64,000 bases of DNA from contig NC_135251.1 of assembly GCF_964204865.1 (NCBI RefSeq), positions 27,032,001-27,096,000 on the forward strand, in the 5' to 3' direction. The position numbers were made by a program, and so were the translations under genes. Origin of the DNA: Styela clava (Eukaryota; Chordata; Ascidiacea; Stolidobranchia; Styelidae). Of this stretch, positions 1 through 12,859 are shown piece by piece (within the stretch, counting starts at the first letter, position 1; every line of letters starts with the position of its first letter). Below the pieces are notes generated by a model. The model searched no databases. It was not told the DNA's origin and saw nothing but the letters and a program-made list of their open reading frames with translations.

Positions 1-2900
1 CCAATATCTATTTCTTCCTCGTGCCATTGTGGTAAAACGATTTCGGTTTCTACTTACTCGAAAGACGCTGTTTTGCATATACGCAAAAATACCATGTCTT
101 GTTGTCAAATGTCCGGCGTCTTTTGAGGGAAGACTTCCGTGACCGACTTCTCGGTAGACCCCCTCCCCCTTTCACGTTTAAAAAATTTTCGCGAGGCAAA
201 TATCGGACCGTTCGTTGCATTATATTACATTGATTAGAGTGGCCGGCGGATACAAATTTGGGATTCCATTGTAATCAATTTCACGGGGAAGCGCATGTCC
301 TTATTATTCGTTTCGGTTCTGTAAATCAATCCAACGCTATATTGATTTCCAAGTATTGTTTTTGGCACGATACAATTCTGCGGCGGATTTTACATGGTCC
401 ACGGTTGATTCATGCAAATATTCTAAATATAAAATGCTTTAATTTAAATTTACTTCACCGTAAGAGCTGATTGGGCCTGATGTATTTGAAAATATTAGAT
501 GGGCTTTTCTGACTGTTTTCTGATATTAGAATCTTACTCGTGGGCGCCAAATAGCATGGTTTATATAAATCAGTGGTATTAAAAGTATGTTTTTAACAAG
601 TAGAATAAATAAAACTATTTATTTTTCTACAAATGTTACATTACAATTTCAAAGAAAAACAAATTATTACGGGATGGACACCTCTAGTCTAATATTTTAC
701 CAGTCATTTCGTACCTATTTCCACTTAACTCAATGGGCCGTGTTTGGTACATTTGTTGAATTTGTTGAATGATTGTTTATTTTTATTTACTTTCGTTAGG
801 TTTCGTGTTGGTCAGTTGTGTACATTTGTTTACACTACTTTAAATTACTCTCATATAGTGTTTGCGAGAAGTAAAAACCAATTTTTCACACAGTAGCGCA
901 ATATCTTTTTTAAAAATTACGTAATATGGCTGTCAAAGTAAGATTTGTTACGCCCTCGTATCATTTTTCGCACTTTGACGATGAATGGAAGATTACTTTG
1001 CTGAGTTCCATTCGCTATCGTGAAAGTGCTAGTATTAAATACAGCGTATGTGGCTGCGAAGATTAATCATAAAGTTAAAACGACGGGCCATTAATATGTC
1101 TTTAGTTATATCCCACTATTCTTCTCATATTAGATTTATATCAAACTAACGTTCTATATGGCTTCCAAATATTCTCCTGAGCAGGAAGACATTAAAATGC
1201 CATCTTGCGATTTTGTACTCTCGTTGATTAATATCGAAACTGCAATCAACATATTGCAATGTGTATTCCCAAATTATAAAATAATGGTTTCGCGACACAG
1301 GTTAGTTTTCGTATTTTTATGGATATTTAAAATAGCGCTGTTAAAAATTGTGATGTTATGTTGTAATAGATAAAAGTCGGTCCTGTCCAACCGTAGAGTA
1401 CTACTATAGGTGCAAAAATCACACATATTGAGAGGGTAGTTTCTGCTCAAATGCAACGCGAGTTTTTTTGAGAGCACACTTTCAACGCGCGAATCTGCAT
1501 TTGCTCTTACTCGGCAGATGATAAATTGTTTGTTGAAATGTATTGTATATGTTGGCCATGCGTCGATCATATCCGATTTTGCATGATTCGACGTTCATAG
1601 TACACAAATTTAAACACGCCAGGCGAGATAGATTTATAAAATATCTTGCGTGATTGTTTTATCAATTGCCCACGCTTAAACCTATCGTATCTTGCTGAAA
1701 CTCGACACTCGCCGGGTTATCGTCTGACAGCGTCTGGCTGTTGGCGAAGCGCGGCAAATGAGAGGGTGGCAGGTCTGAGCTTGTCCGATAAAGCCTTTTT
1801 CGCCTGCCGGCTGGCTGATACGTTTGTTTTTGTACGATATTCGTCTGTTCTGTAGTAAATAGCGCGTTCCTCTCGAGTTGAAATGTGCTCAGGCCGCAAT
1901 TACGTAGCCAAACGTGGCATTCTATTTTTTCTTTTCTACAGCCCCTCTCAGAATTCTTCATGTTCGTATCTTTGTTATGTTTCGAAAATAAAATTGCTAT
2001 GACTTTTTACTTTGGTATGAAAATAAGCCCACACGTATGAAATATGGTAATGACGTAATGCTGACTCTGAGCGACGTTCCAAGCTTGCTTGCATTTATTA
2101 TTTTGAATACAAAACATCACCATATTTTATATTTTTGCCTAATGAATGTGCACACTGACGTTATCTGTGCAATTCTACCCAACCATCATATCATAGATTC
2201 ACTTAGTTTACAAAACTTTGGCCGAAGACACAACCGTGCGAACGTAACGCATTCGGTTATCTTCTATTGTGTGGGTGTGTTAATGTGACTAACTTGCTTG
2301 CTTACAGTTAGGGGTTGAAACGCAATCGCTATCAAATTTCTATTCATTCACAAATCGTCAGTTCGTTGGCAGTTTCTTATCGTTATAAACGCCGCCTACC
2401 AGGTGCCATTTGCGACCTCAGAACCACGTTCAAAGAAAAAATTGATTTAATGTTTGATCTAGCTTGAAATAAAGCTAAAAATAATATAAAAGGAGATGTT
2501 AATAGTATAATAATCCTAACATATTAGGCAGCGTAATGGAATTTAAAAGATTATCCTAATTGCTTATAATTTCTCCAGCATATCTTGTTAGTCAACTAGA
2601 TATTAGACCTAATTTTGTTTGTACATAAAACATTCCATTCCCCTCTATTCACTTATTAAACAGGTTCGGCCAAATTATATTATTTTTCAACCAGCGACTT
2701 ATCGATCCTATCTGAAACTTTTAAAATTGTTAGACTTAACCTAATATACATTGAATCAATTATTAATCCAATACTGATTTCTGAAACCAAATATCCGGTT
2801 TTGAAAAGTAAAATCAACACTCTGCAAGAAGATAACACATATTTTAATTATATTGATGTGATAATCAAATTGAAATTATCTCTTCTTTTGTAAATTATAG
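1..2900. other. No gene recognised; upstream flank or intron of pellino
   Basis: No exon in this stretch encodes the N-terminal part expected of Pellino (the FHA-like half before the IGRSTE motif). An open segment at 1158-1304 (+) ends at a GTTAGT donor-like site, but its product (MASKYSPEQED...) does not match Pellino. AT-rich DNA with a more GC-rich patch near 1690-1830. The acceptor at 2900 implies that the preceding exon lies left of position 1 or is too short to recognise. Confidence 0.5.
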
Positions 2901-5900
2901 ATTGGTCGATCAACAGAAGACCCCATCGATTTTGTTGTGATGGATATTTTACCGGGTGCGTCAATCCCATCAAATCAGTTAAAAAGCCACCAACCACAGC
3001 AAAGTACAATATCAAGGTAACCACTTCAAATTTTTAGTTTGTTTTAGTCAAATTTATCAAGAAATTGCGATAACAAACACATAGTCGATAAGTAAATGTA
3101 ATATATCTTATCATCTGATAGATTTGACAACATGGTTCAGATGTAAACATCATTTATCAGCAATTTTCAAGTAAATTATTTACCTATTGGGACGAATAGT
3201 GAAATTGCTCACGTATACCAGTTAATTGTTGAAGCATAATTCTTCCTTATAATTTTTTCCAATCAAGGTTATATCGTTACTTTATACAGCGAAATGAAGA
3301 TATATTCTGTGTTTTACAACCAGACTACGCTACAAAAAGTTTTTTTTTTAGAATGAATGATAAATTCATTTATTTTGAGACTGGAGTATCTTCATTAATT
3401 TTAAATTCATTTGATATCTAAATTTTTAGTAGATTCTTCAAAATAGGAGTAGGCTATTAATTTACTAATGAAATTTAGCTTATTTGAAACAATATGTTTG
3501 ATTAATATTGAAATTTAACATCTCTACATTGAGCATTAGGCTACAAACCGAATAGCCTTGTTTAGTCTTAGTGTTTTGCAATGCCCAATTACTTCTATTA
3601 ATCATATTTATAATATTTGTGAGAATCGGCATGGCTCAAGTGCTTTCTTTGCTAACATGAAGAGGGATTTAAGATTGCTTGTCAACGCCCCATATTGAGA
3701 CCCAGTATGCGTGCTTGAATGAGACAAAGCACCATTTAAAAGGGAATTTATTCTTTGTCTATGTCGTCTCTTATGTGTTTTTTTTATCTGTGATCATACA
3801 CGACAAAATAGTTTGCAATTCATGTCTTTGATATTTGCATAGCACTCAAATATGTCCTGTTAGCTTGGTCTATAGCTTGGCCTGTTAGCTATTCCCCTAT
3901 ACCTGGCCTAAGGAAGTTTATTTTTATGATAGTTGAATTTTTAATCGCTTTTCACATTTAATTTGGTTTCATTCTTATTGATTGCATCAATGAGTCTAGA
4001 GCTATTTGAATGTGAACGTTTTTTACAATCAACTGTTATGTCTTTCTCATATTTTACTAATCTAAATTGTTCAGTTTGTTTATAAAGGGTTTTGCTTATT
4101 TTGAATGGTCAAATGCTGCTTGTTATTGCTACGTATTTATAAACAAACAATTATGTAGAGAGGAAGTGCTGGTAATTCATATCATATGGTGTTGATTAAT
4201 AATTAGGGACAAGATGATCTTTTTCCTGTCATAAATAGTCAGCGTTTTGTATTCAAAAGAGTATGGTCAACAAACAATGTGACATGAAATATACTACATT
4301 GAACTGCCTGGCACTGTAAAATTATAAAATTAATCAAAACAATGTAGTCTATGTCTAATCTATTCTGCGCTGCCAAATTAAATTATATCAGTTTACAATG
4401 ATTTATACTAATTTCTCTGTTAAAACGACCAAATTTCCTGTTGAAAATATTATTCTAAAATGTATTCTGAATAGTGAATTGGTTTTTGTCAATTTAGATT
4501 CTGGTTCTCATATCCATTCTGTAGGGATGTATAAATTTAAGTATTGATAAAATCTGACAATGACTAAAAATATTTTATTTTACTCTAGAATCTGCGATCT
4601 TGAATTGAAATTTCGTTTGATTGTGTTTTAACATACTACTCTATGAAACCTTCTATGATGAGTAATTTATTCAACTACTTTAAACTTATGTATATGTGAA
4701 ATATTCACGCCTCCCACATTATTATTGAACTAATGTTCATAATTCAATTGTAGCAATAGCTCATATTCAGTAATTTTTGCAGATATTGACTTGATTCAAA
4801 TATGATTTTGTGCTTTTTAGTGTTTTTGAAGCCTGACTTCAATAAGAAATGGATTTTTAGATATGGAAACATTAGGTATGATTATGAAATGTAACATTAA
4901 CAATGGTTTTATTCTAACGGATCAAAAGATTTCAGTAGGCATAGCAAATTTAAAGTCTGAATATAATCCCGCATTCCACAGACTCTTTGTTATACATTTT
5001 AGATAAATTCTCAATGCAAATAACGAACCCTTTTACTTTGGCGGCAAATGACTTATTTTCTTTGTTTGTTGCGCCTTTTAGGTCACTTGCAAATAAAAAT
5101 AATTCTTATTATTTGATTTTTTCATATCTTAAAATCATTTTTAAATCACGAGCTTTAAATGAATAATATCAGTTACTGAATGTTAGCTATTTGAAATTGT
5201 TATCAGAATAATAATTGATGGATGAAGTATGCTCCTGAAGTGCCATTTATAATTTAATATATTACAGAGAATAGATGGGATGATGTATTAGATAGACCTG
5301 GATCTTTCAACTCCTGCAATGTGTGTCTTTTGTTGGGACTTATCTTTACCGGTAGTTACACAGGAAAAACCTATTTTATTAAAATACTCAAAAAGTGAAT
5401 AAAGTTAAAAACATATCCTGAGATCTTTCAACTCATGGGCTGTATTTCCTTTGTTTGCCCTTATTCCCACTCATAGTTACACATGAAAAAACCTTATTTC
5501 AATGAAATTTCCAAATGATTAATTTACCGGCATATATATATATGGGATACTTTCTGATTTATTGAGAAATGAATTGAATGGATATACATGGGTCTTTACT
5601 TTTTACACACTGTCTTTTGTTACTGGCATGTTCCTAGTAATTACACCGGTTTACAGACTTTTCAGAACACAGGTTTTCTGGATCAAACTTTTCCGTCCTT
5701 GAGGTGACATAAGGCGATGTTTTGAGTAATGAGTTTGATTTGCAGTAGCCTTGGGAGTTGTTTAATAATAATAATATACAAATATGTGGGGATTTGTAGG
5801 ACATTTGGGAATATTCACCACAGTAGCGACTACCCCAATTCTAACTATGCACAAATGTCCTATAAATCCATATATGATTGTATACAAATGAAAATCAAAC

Positions 5901-8900
5901 TTGTTACCTGATAGGTGTTTGAATCGGTGTATAACTTTCCTATATGGTTATTTTCCCGGACCAATTAATGAAAGACACCTTTTGTGTTTGTATCTTCACA
6001 TGCACTTTTTGCACGTGGTTTAAAACATGAACCATATTGCTCACACCCTGACTGTGTGATATTGTTTAATTTGATATTTCTAATCTGCAATTTCCACATA
6101 TATATAGTAGGCTATATACTGAGTCTATCTACTAATCTCTAAGTTATAACTCTTTGTGTATGTATACATTAATGAGAATAAACAATTTTGTTATTTTTGA
6201 AGAAATTGGCTTCCAAAACACTTTGTGGACTTAGACAGATTTACTAAAATAATTTACTTTGAAAATCATATGGGATCTCAATTTTAAGAATAACAAATAC
6301 ATAGGCTGCATACTCCTTACCAATGGAAGGAATTATAAGCCACAGTTTTGACTTTGTCAGTTTTTGTAGGTCATTTTCAGTAATCAAACTAAGTCTAGAC
6401 TGAGACAATTAGGTGTCGACTCCCTCTCTTCAATGCACATTAAATACCGCAAATTTTATTATGCAAACTGTAGTATAAAACTGTTTTCTTAGACATAGAT
6501 GGCGCTTTTAAATAAATAATGAGTATCGTTGGAGCTTTTACTCTACTTTTATGGTGCGATCAAAGACCATTACTATAAAAAAGGGAATGATTATCATGAC
6601 TGGATGCAGTAAGTGGTACTGCAGTTGAAGCAAAACTCATTACAATGGATTATTAAATTTAGAAATCTGTAAATTTTGCATCTCATTTCGAATCTGAGTA
6701 GAACTACTTAGAAGCCGAACCTTGCTATATGTTAAGTTTCTGCTTGCTAGTGTGAATTTGAATCCATAGGCCATTTTTTTAAATTTTTAATATATCATCT
6801 TCTTTTCAGGTTCTCTTGTCGAATACTTTGTGAACGAGAACCACCATATACAGCGAGAATATATGCTGCTGGTTTTGATACTTCTATGAATATTATTTTA
6901 GGGGTAGGTTTGTGTTTGTACTTAGTTTCCTTGAAGTATTATATGATTGTTGAGTATGGACTATAAATATCATGATACTTTCTCATTCTTGCTATGTAGT
7001 TTGTAAATCAATTCTGATAATTTTATCTGTACGAACCCACAATATTGTGCGCTCCAGAAGTATGTGTACCAATATGGAGGTAACCAATTTTGTTTGCCCA
7101 CTTTACATCAAGTTGTGTACAGGGATTGATGTGTGCTATGTGCAGGGAATGTATTCACTTGGCTAAAACAGACAGTTCCGAACTCGTAATAGAACTAAAA
7201 TAAGGAAAATCAGACTAAAATTATGGCCTAACCCTAACCTGGTACACATACTACGGGAGTACCCAATATTGCATATTATATTGAATTGCAAAAATAACTT
7301 CTCATAGTTTGTATATCATATTCTGCAGCCATATTTTTATGAAGTTTGTTTACATCTTACACATTGACATATTTTATGCAGTGAATACTACTATTCCCAC
7401 TGGGGATGTACATGGGAGAATTGCTATTCAAGAAGCTACTTTTTTATTTATTTCCACCACATCACTGAAAATATTCGGCAATCGACCACTGTATATATGT
7501 TTATGGTTCCATTTTTCACATTGATTTCAGGAAAAAGCTCCAAAGTGGAAGACCGATGGGTTGATGGATGGTCTAACAACTAACGGTATTTTATTAATGA
7601 AACCAAAGAAAAGTTCAATGTCGCGGCAATCTTCAGAACCAGCAGGATGGAAAGAAGTTTCTGTCGGTGGTAGAATATACAGATTACGAGAAACAAGGTC
7701 GGCACAGCATCCTGGGCTACCTGTAAGTTGAAATGCAAATATACTTATTGCTTCAATATTTGTGTCTTCTGTTCTTAAAATGTGGTTTGGAAATCAAAGA
7801 TAGCTAAAACTGTATTGTTATATATTATTTGGAGTGGTGCTCATGGACTGACTGACTCATGACCACTCAAACCAAATGTTAATGCAATGCCAATAAGTAA
7901 TATTATCTTACAAATTCCTTGGAAAAAAAAAATTTCTCATCCAATATTTCTTGATCAACCATTCATAAAATGGAATGTAATATGTACATCACAGTTAGTG
8001 ATAAATTTGTTAAGGCTTCATCATCGTTCATTGACTAGCTAGCAATTTTTATTTAAAGTTGGATTAAATACAAAATATTGACCGTTGATTATTGTCAATT
8101 TCAATATTGTGACTTAAGGGTACATTAACCAATTGAAACGGAAGTTTTTTTATTTTAAATGTCATGTTTCTTATGTGTAATAGAATATTTAATTTATTTT
8201 TACCCTCTTCGTCATAATACCACACCTATTGAAATTTTCTGAGTTTAGTTGGTCATTACTGAAAAAAACAAAAAAATCGAAGATTTTCTTAAGTATACAT
8301 GGGAGATTTTCCTTAGTATCAAACCAACTCACTTGTCTCTCGAAGATTAAAGAGTTCATTCGCTTGCTTTGGTATTTGTGAACTAATATATCATAACTTT
8401 TATTCGTGTCCATTAAAACAAACGCTCTGAAATCATAGCCTGGAATGTTTTAGTTGACAATTATCACAGCAACCCTATATTTACTCACTAATATACTTTT
8501 ATGGGATAAACATCATATGACACATGATTAATGACAGTCTATCAAATTAATCCTTCCACTTTGTTCTGCAATAATCAGTCAGACATGGTATGGTGATAAA
8601 TCTTACCTAGCGTGTATAGTTTTGCTTTGAAAAATGTATGATTTGTTGCCACATAATTAAATGTTTTCAATTCTTGTGCCACAGATTACCGATGAAGATA
8701 ATATATTAGAGGATGGAACGTTAATTGACTTATGCGGTGCTACGTTATTATGGAGATCTGCATCTAGTATGCAACGTATGCCGGTAAATATCAAATAATT
8801 TATTAACTATTACATTTGATTACAAACTTACCCTATCATGTTTGTATAATGTTTCAATGTATGAATCGAGCACAGGCTAGTGATTAAAAGCAGTAGGCCT

Positions 8901-10338
8901 AGCTATAATGGCACCACAGGTTGAATCTCAGATTCAAATCCCAGTCCAACAACACACCTATGGTATAATGAATTAGGTAGGCAATGCCAAAACGAACGAA
9001 TCCTGTTCTTCTGAACTATATTGGCTCCTTACCTAATAGTGGCTGTATTTGCAGTCATGTTCAGAGCGGAAAGAATATGAATATTTCAAATATAAAAAAA
9101 TGAATGAAAGTGTGACAAAGTTGGTAGAAAAAGCCTTTCTACCTATTCTATAACACATTATCGGCAACCTTCAAATTCAAATGCGTCATTGCTAATGATA
9201 GTTTCTCTGATAAATTTGCATCTACCTATGTATTTTGTATTCCCACCAAGACCTACCGCTCTTGTTTACTAGTTAATAACTTCTCGATCTTGCGTGGACA
9301 AAACCGATCTGTCTGAATTATGAAAAACATTCCTAGGAAAATAGCTCATTAACTGATGTCATCTTTATTAACAGACACCTCGACATATAGATCGTTTGAT
9401 TGAAGACATCAACCTTGAAAGACCACAGTGTCCAGTCGGTCTGACCACTCTTGCCTTTCCTCGACGTTCACATGCTAACAGACCTAGCGAAAAACAACCA
9501 TGGGTTTATCTGGCATGTGGTCATGTACACGGAAGAATAGATTGGGGAAGAAGAGGCGAAGAAAGAATGTGCCCACTATGCAGAACGGTAAATATATTTT
9601 CTTTTGCACTATTAAGACGTTTTTGGCCTCCATTGTTTTTTTGCATATATTCATGTACATTTCAAACTTTTTTGTAACCGATTTTCAAACAATTTATAGT
9701 TTCTATTCAATTAATAAAGAATCCAGCTGCACACTAACACAAATGTATTTCTGTAACGTTCTCTCGCGACCCAACTCAATTTTAATTTATAGTTTGTTCT
9801 CGATTGTTTATTTGTAACTGGCGTGGGCATTTTCCAAACCAGTGCAAATGTAAAAATGTTGGTAGTTTTATAGACATTATAGTCATTTGCATTAAAATGC
9901 TTTTTGATAAACTCCATTATTTTAATTCCACTTTAGGAAAGAAATTCTCCTAACTGGTAACATTTAATATATTTAGATCGGCAAATATGTCCCCTTATGG
10001 ATGGGCAATGAACCAGCGTTTTACAATGATCGTGGACCCCCAACACATTGTCTTGTACCATGTGGACATGTTTGTTCAGAAGTTACGGCAAAGTAAGTAA
10101 ACAATTATAAACTTTTTATCAGTTCTCTATTCTCCTTTGTAGTTTCAGCAAAAATTACATATAATATGGTTTAATGGCCAAATTTTAATCTGTGTTTTTT
10201 TTTTACAGGTTTTGGGCATTAACCCCTTTGCCACACGGAACTCAAGCTTTTAATGCCGCTTGTCCATTTTGTGCAACCCAAATTGAAGGTGATCCTGGAT
10301 TTGTTAAATTAATTTGGCAGCCAATGTTAGATGGATAG
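2901..10338 (+). CDS. PELI: Pellino E3 ubiquitin-protein ligase, C-terminal seven exons (5' end missing)
   Basis: Pellino proteins are RING-like E3 ligases that ubiquitinate IRAK kinases downstream of Toll/IL-1 receptors in the cytoplasm. Exons: 2901-3016, 6810-6903, 7531-7722, 8685-8783, 9375-9587, 9977-10092, 10209-10338. All have GT-AG borders and compatible phases, giving 319 residues plus TAG. The translation follows the family in order: IGRSTEDPIDFVV, FSCRILCEREPPYTARIYAA, the KWKTDGLMDGLTTNG region, LRETRSAQ, LIDLCGATLLWR, then the RING-like part with RPQCPVG, CGHVHG, MCPLCRT, CGHVCSE and AACPFCA. The cysteines and histidines of the RING-like domain are present. The first visible exon begins in phase 0 at about residue 112 of vertebrate Pellino, so the start codon and the first part of the FHA-like domain are outside the window or unseen. 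The paralogue (PELI1, 2 or 3) cannot be assigned. A hAT MITE sits 164 bases after the stop. Confidence 0.97.
7048..7263. mobile_element. Foldback MITE, copy A of a three-copy family
   Basis: Lies in the 6904-7530 intron of pellino. The left end reads TGCGCTCCAGAAGTATGTG and the right end is its inverted counterpart (CACATACTACGGGAGTAC). An identical 8-bp duplication CAATATTG flanks it (7040-7047 and 7264-7271). Related copies are at 52576-52806 and 62284-62393. No coding capacity. The duplication length fits a hAT-like transposase, but the termini do not start with CAG. Confidence 0.75.
8870..8965 (+). repeat. Possible tRNA-derived SINE head in a pellino intron
   Basis: A segment with an A-box-like stretch (AGGCTAGTGATTAAAAGC) is followed about 50 bases later by a B-box-like stretch (AGATTCAAATCCC). 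This is the spacing of a pol III promoter in a tRNA-derived SINE. No poly(A) tail or target duplication was found, so this is weak. Confidence 0.35.
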
Positions 10339-10501
10339 CATGATATTACTTATTTTTATCTTTCAATTATTTTTGTACCGTTTTTTTTGTCACTGTTACG
10401 ACTATTATAAATTTTGTGTGATTTTTTTTCTTCGTTTGTTTTACCGCCTGGGATTGAAGCGCAGGGTTCATTATTTGGGGTCTGGTTATTATTACATATA
10501 T

Positions 10502-10943
10502 CAGTGGTTTTCAACCCGGGTTTTGCAAGCTCACCCGAGAGTCTACGACTCTTTATATACGTTTTAGATACCTGTCAATTGATACGTCATTATCACAGTT
10601 AAGCATGTGTATATTTGTAACAATTCAATTATACCAATATCTTAATTATACGTACCTCTGCCCCGATCTCTTGCGGGTGCTCTCCTCTCACAGCGTGGGA
10701 ATATTCTTCTGCTTCTAATTTTGATTTGGGAACCACTGGTCCATATTATTATATGTACGTATATCGTTTAAATATATTCAAATACATGGGTATAATATAA
10801 TAAGTATGTTACAGTAGTATTCTGTGAGACCCATTCAGGTGTTCCGCATATTTTTTTGATTGGCATATTTTATGAGATTAAAAATAATCAATTGAAGTGT
10901 TTCATCGGGCTACTGCTCCACTAAAAAAGGTTGAAAACCACCG
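10502..10943. mobile_element. Non-autonomous hAT MITE in the pellino 3' flank
   Basis: Terminal inverted repeats CAGTGGTTTTCAACC (left) and GGTTGAAAACCACCG (right) bound 442 bp with no transposase reading frame. A perfect 8-bp duplication ACATATAT flanks it (10494-10501 and 10944-10951). CAG-type ends with an 8-bp duplication are the hAT signature. It starts 164 bases after the pellino stop codon, so it may be part of the 3' UTR. Confidence 0.88.
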
Positions 10944-10951
10944 ACATATAT

Positions 10952-12697
10952 TATTAAAAATCTCAGCATTGGTGATCTTAGTATGTAGCCAAAAATGGGA
11001 GCATTTATAAAAAACGCTTGATAAAATGTTTATTACTTCTCTTCTTATTCATACTAGTAATTATTGATACTAATAACTGGATATCCCTAATGTTGATAAA
11101 ATCTCCCAACAACCACTGTGTGTGTACAACAACGAGACATCAAATGCTTTGTTCAATTCTTTATTATTATTAATTTTTTGGTTGTTTCAATAACTTGATG
11201 ACTGATCTAATATGCTTTAGCAATCGCCAATCCAAGAGTGTTGCAGTTTTAACTTTATAACAGACATGCTATTTCCAAGCATGGGACATACATGAGTTGT
11301 ACTACAGTCTACAGTGATACGCTCATATTTGGGTTTATAATGTTTGTGTTTAAAAACAGATACTTCTAGAGAGCTATTTAAAAATCACAAAGGCTCCAGC
11401 TACCATAAAACAAGCCTAATTTTAAAACTTATCATTAAAGGTTCAAATATACAAATTTAATTTGGAAATTATGAATTAATATTGGAAATGAATTAAAATA
11501 TATATATATATATAAAGCTCAACAGGATAGATAATAGAAAATTATGAATTTGAAAAAATAGTAGATAGTTGGGAGCTGGAGCCACTAAAATTTCTGTTAG
11601 CTCCATCTTCAATGTGGGCATTGTTAAATCATTAAAATGTGCAAACTCTATCAACTGTCGCAATTGATACAAATCGCCTGATCGCAAAAGTCATATTAAA
11701 CCCTAATCATATGAAACTAATATTTTTACCAATGCCTTCTTCTTCAACAAATTCTGACTGGAATATTTCATGCTCAGCAGTGCGAAATTTTTACAGACTT
11801 TTCAGTTATTTGACCGGACCAACATGAGTGAGAAATCATGTCTTCGAAAACTGTTTTTCTTCAGTTTTACATATTTGAATGCAATGTAGTTGTGTGATTG
11901 ACCGGTGTTTTTCCCGCCTGCTTATAAGATTTAGTTTTCTCAACAAGGCCTATGTGAAAAAATACTTTTGAAATAGGCTGACATGAAAATAATGTATCCG
12001 TTGATTATGATGAATTCATACTCTTGAACGTTGGAATGAGTGAGGTTTCTTGATTTCAACGGAGATTGATTGATTATCCTATTTTATGTTTCTATTGCCA
12101 TTTACTGTTAAAAGCCGGAAGGTTAACAAAATAAAAAGGTGTAAAATATAACAGACTTTGTATCATTAGATTGAACATTGGGTGACATAGGTTGTGGTAT
12201 GAAGATACAAATTTAGTTTTCAAGGCCAGGTGTAAGGGATCTGAAAGACAGAGCGCATCTTCTACATTCAATTGATTAGCACAATTTCTCAAGTCAGTGC
12301 CAACAACTAATTATTTGAAGTTATTCAATGGATTAGATGGAGATTCGCTTTTCTGTCATCAATTGATTGAATGAATTATTTGTTGCAATATCTATGTGGT
12401 TGTGCTTATATTTATACATAATTATGGCCGACTATTATGGCCGACTATCGTGGAGCAGATGAAAAATTCGAATGAATAACAAAATCCTTACAATTTTTGC
12501 AAGAAAGAGTATATAGACCAATGTTGCTCTATGGAGCCTTAGCCTGCTATCTTTATTGATACCATGAAAGGAATTTGTCTACCATCTAAGCAGATTACCA
12601 TCTCAGCCAGTAATCACTCATCAACAGAGGGTAGAAGCTATTTTCTTTTGTTCCAAATTACAATTTTTTACAAAAAATCCCACATCCAATCTTATAA
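10952..12697. other. Intergenic, pellino to ARMT1 3' ends
   Basis: The space between two convergent genes. It is AT-rich, has a short TA repeat near 11500, and holds no coding exon I can support. No clear AATAAA was found for pellino between 10339 and 10800. Confidence 0.5.
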
Positions 12698-12703
12698 TTT
12701 ATT
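12698..12703 (-). terminator. Candidate ARMT1 poly(A) signal
   Basis: TTTATT on the + strand is AATAAA in the sense of ARMT1, about 157 bases beyond its stop codon. Position only; no transcript evidence. Confidence 0.4.
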
Positions 12704-12859
12704 ACTTATAATGTAACTGTTAACGACAGATATTGGCAAGACCAAAACATGATTTGATCACTTTCAATTGATTATGAGACTCACCAAATCACAAACTGAA
12801 CATGATTTGTCAAAGTGAACATATAATGGGAGTAATCATAATCCTGTTAAAATACACTC

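Noticed and set aside
1..54. Minus-strand frame EIVLPQWHEEEIDI at the left edge
   Set aside because: Only 18 codons, with an in-frame TAA just upstream and a poor acceptor; it could be chance.
1158..1304. A frame starting MASKYSPEQED, faintly like the N-terminus of Pellino-1
   Set aside because: Only SP-x-QE agrees; the rest has none of the conserved YGEL or GRRRSRF motifs, so I do not attach it to pellino.
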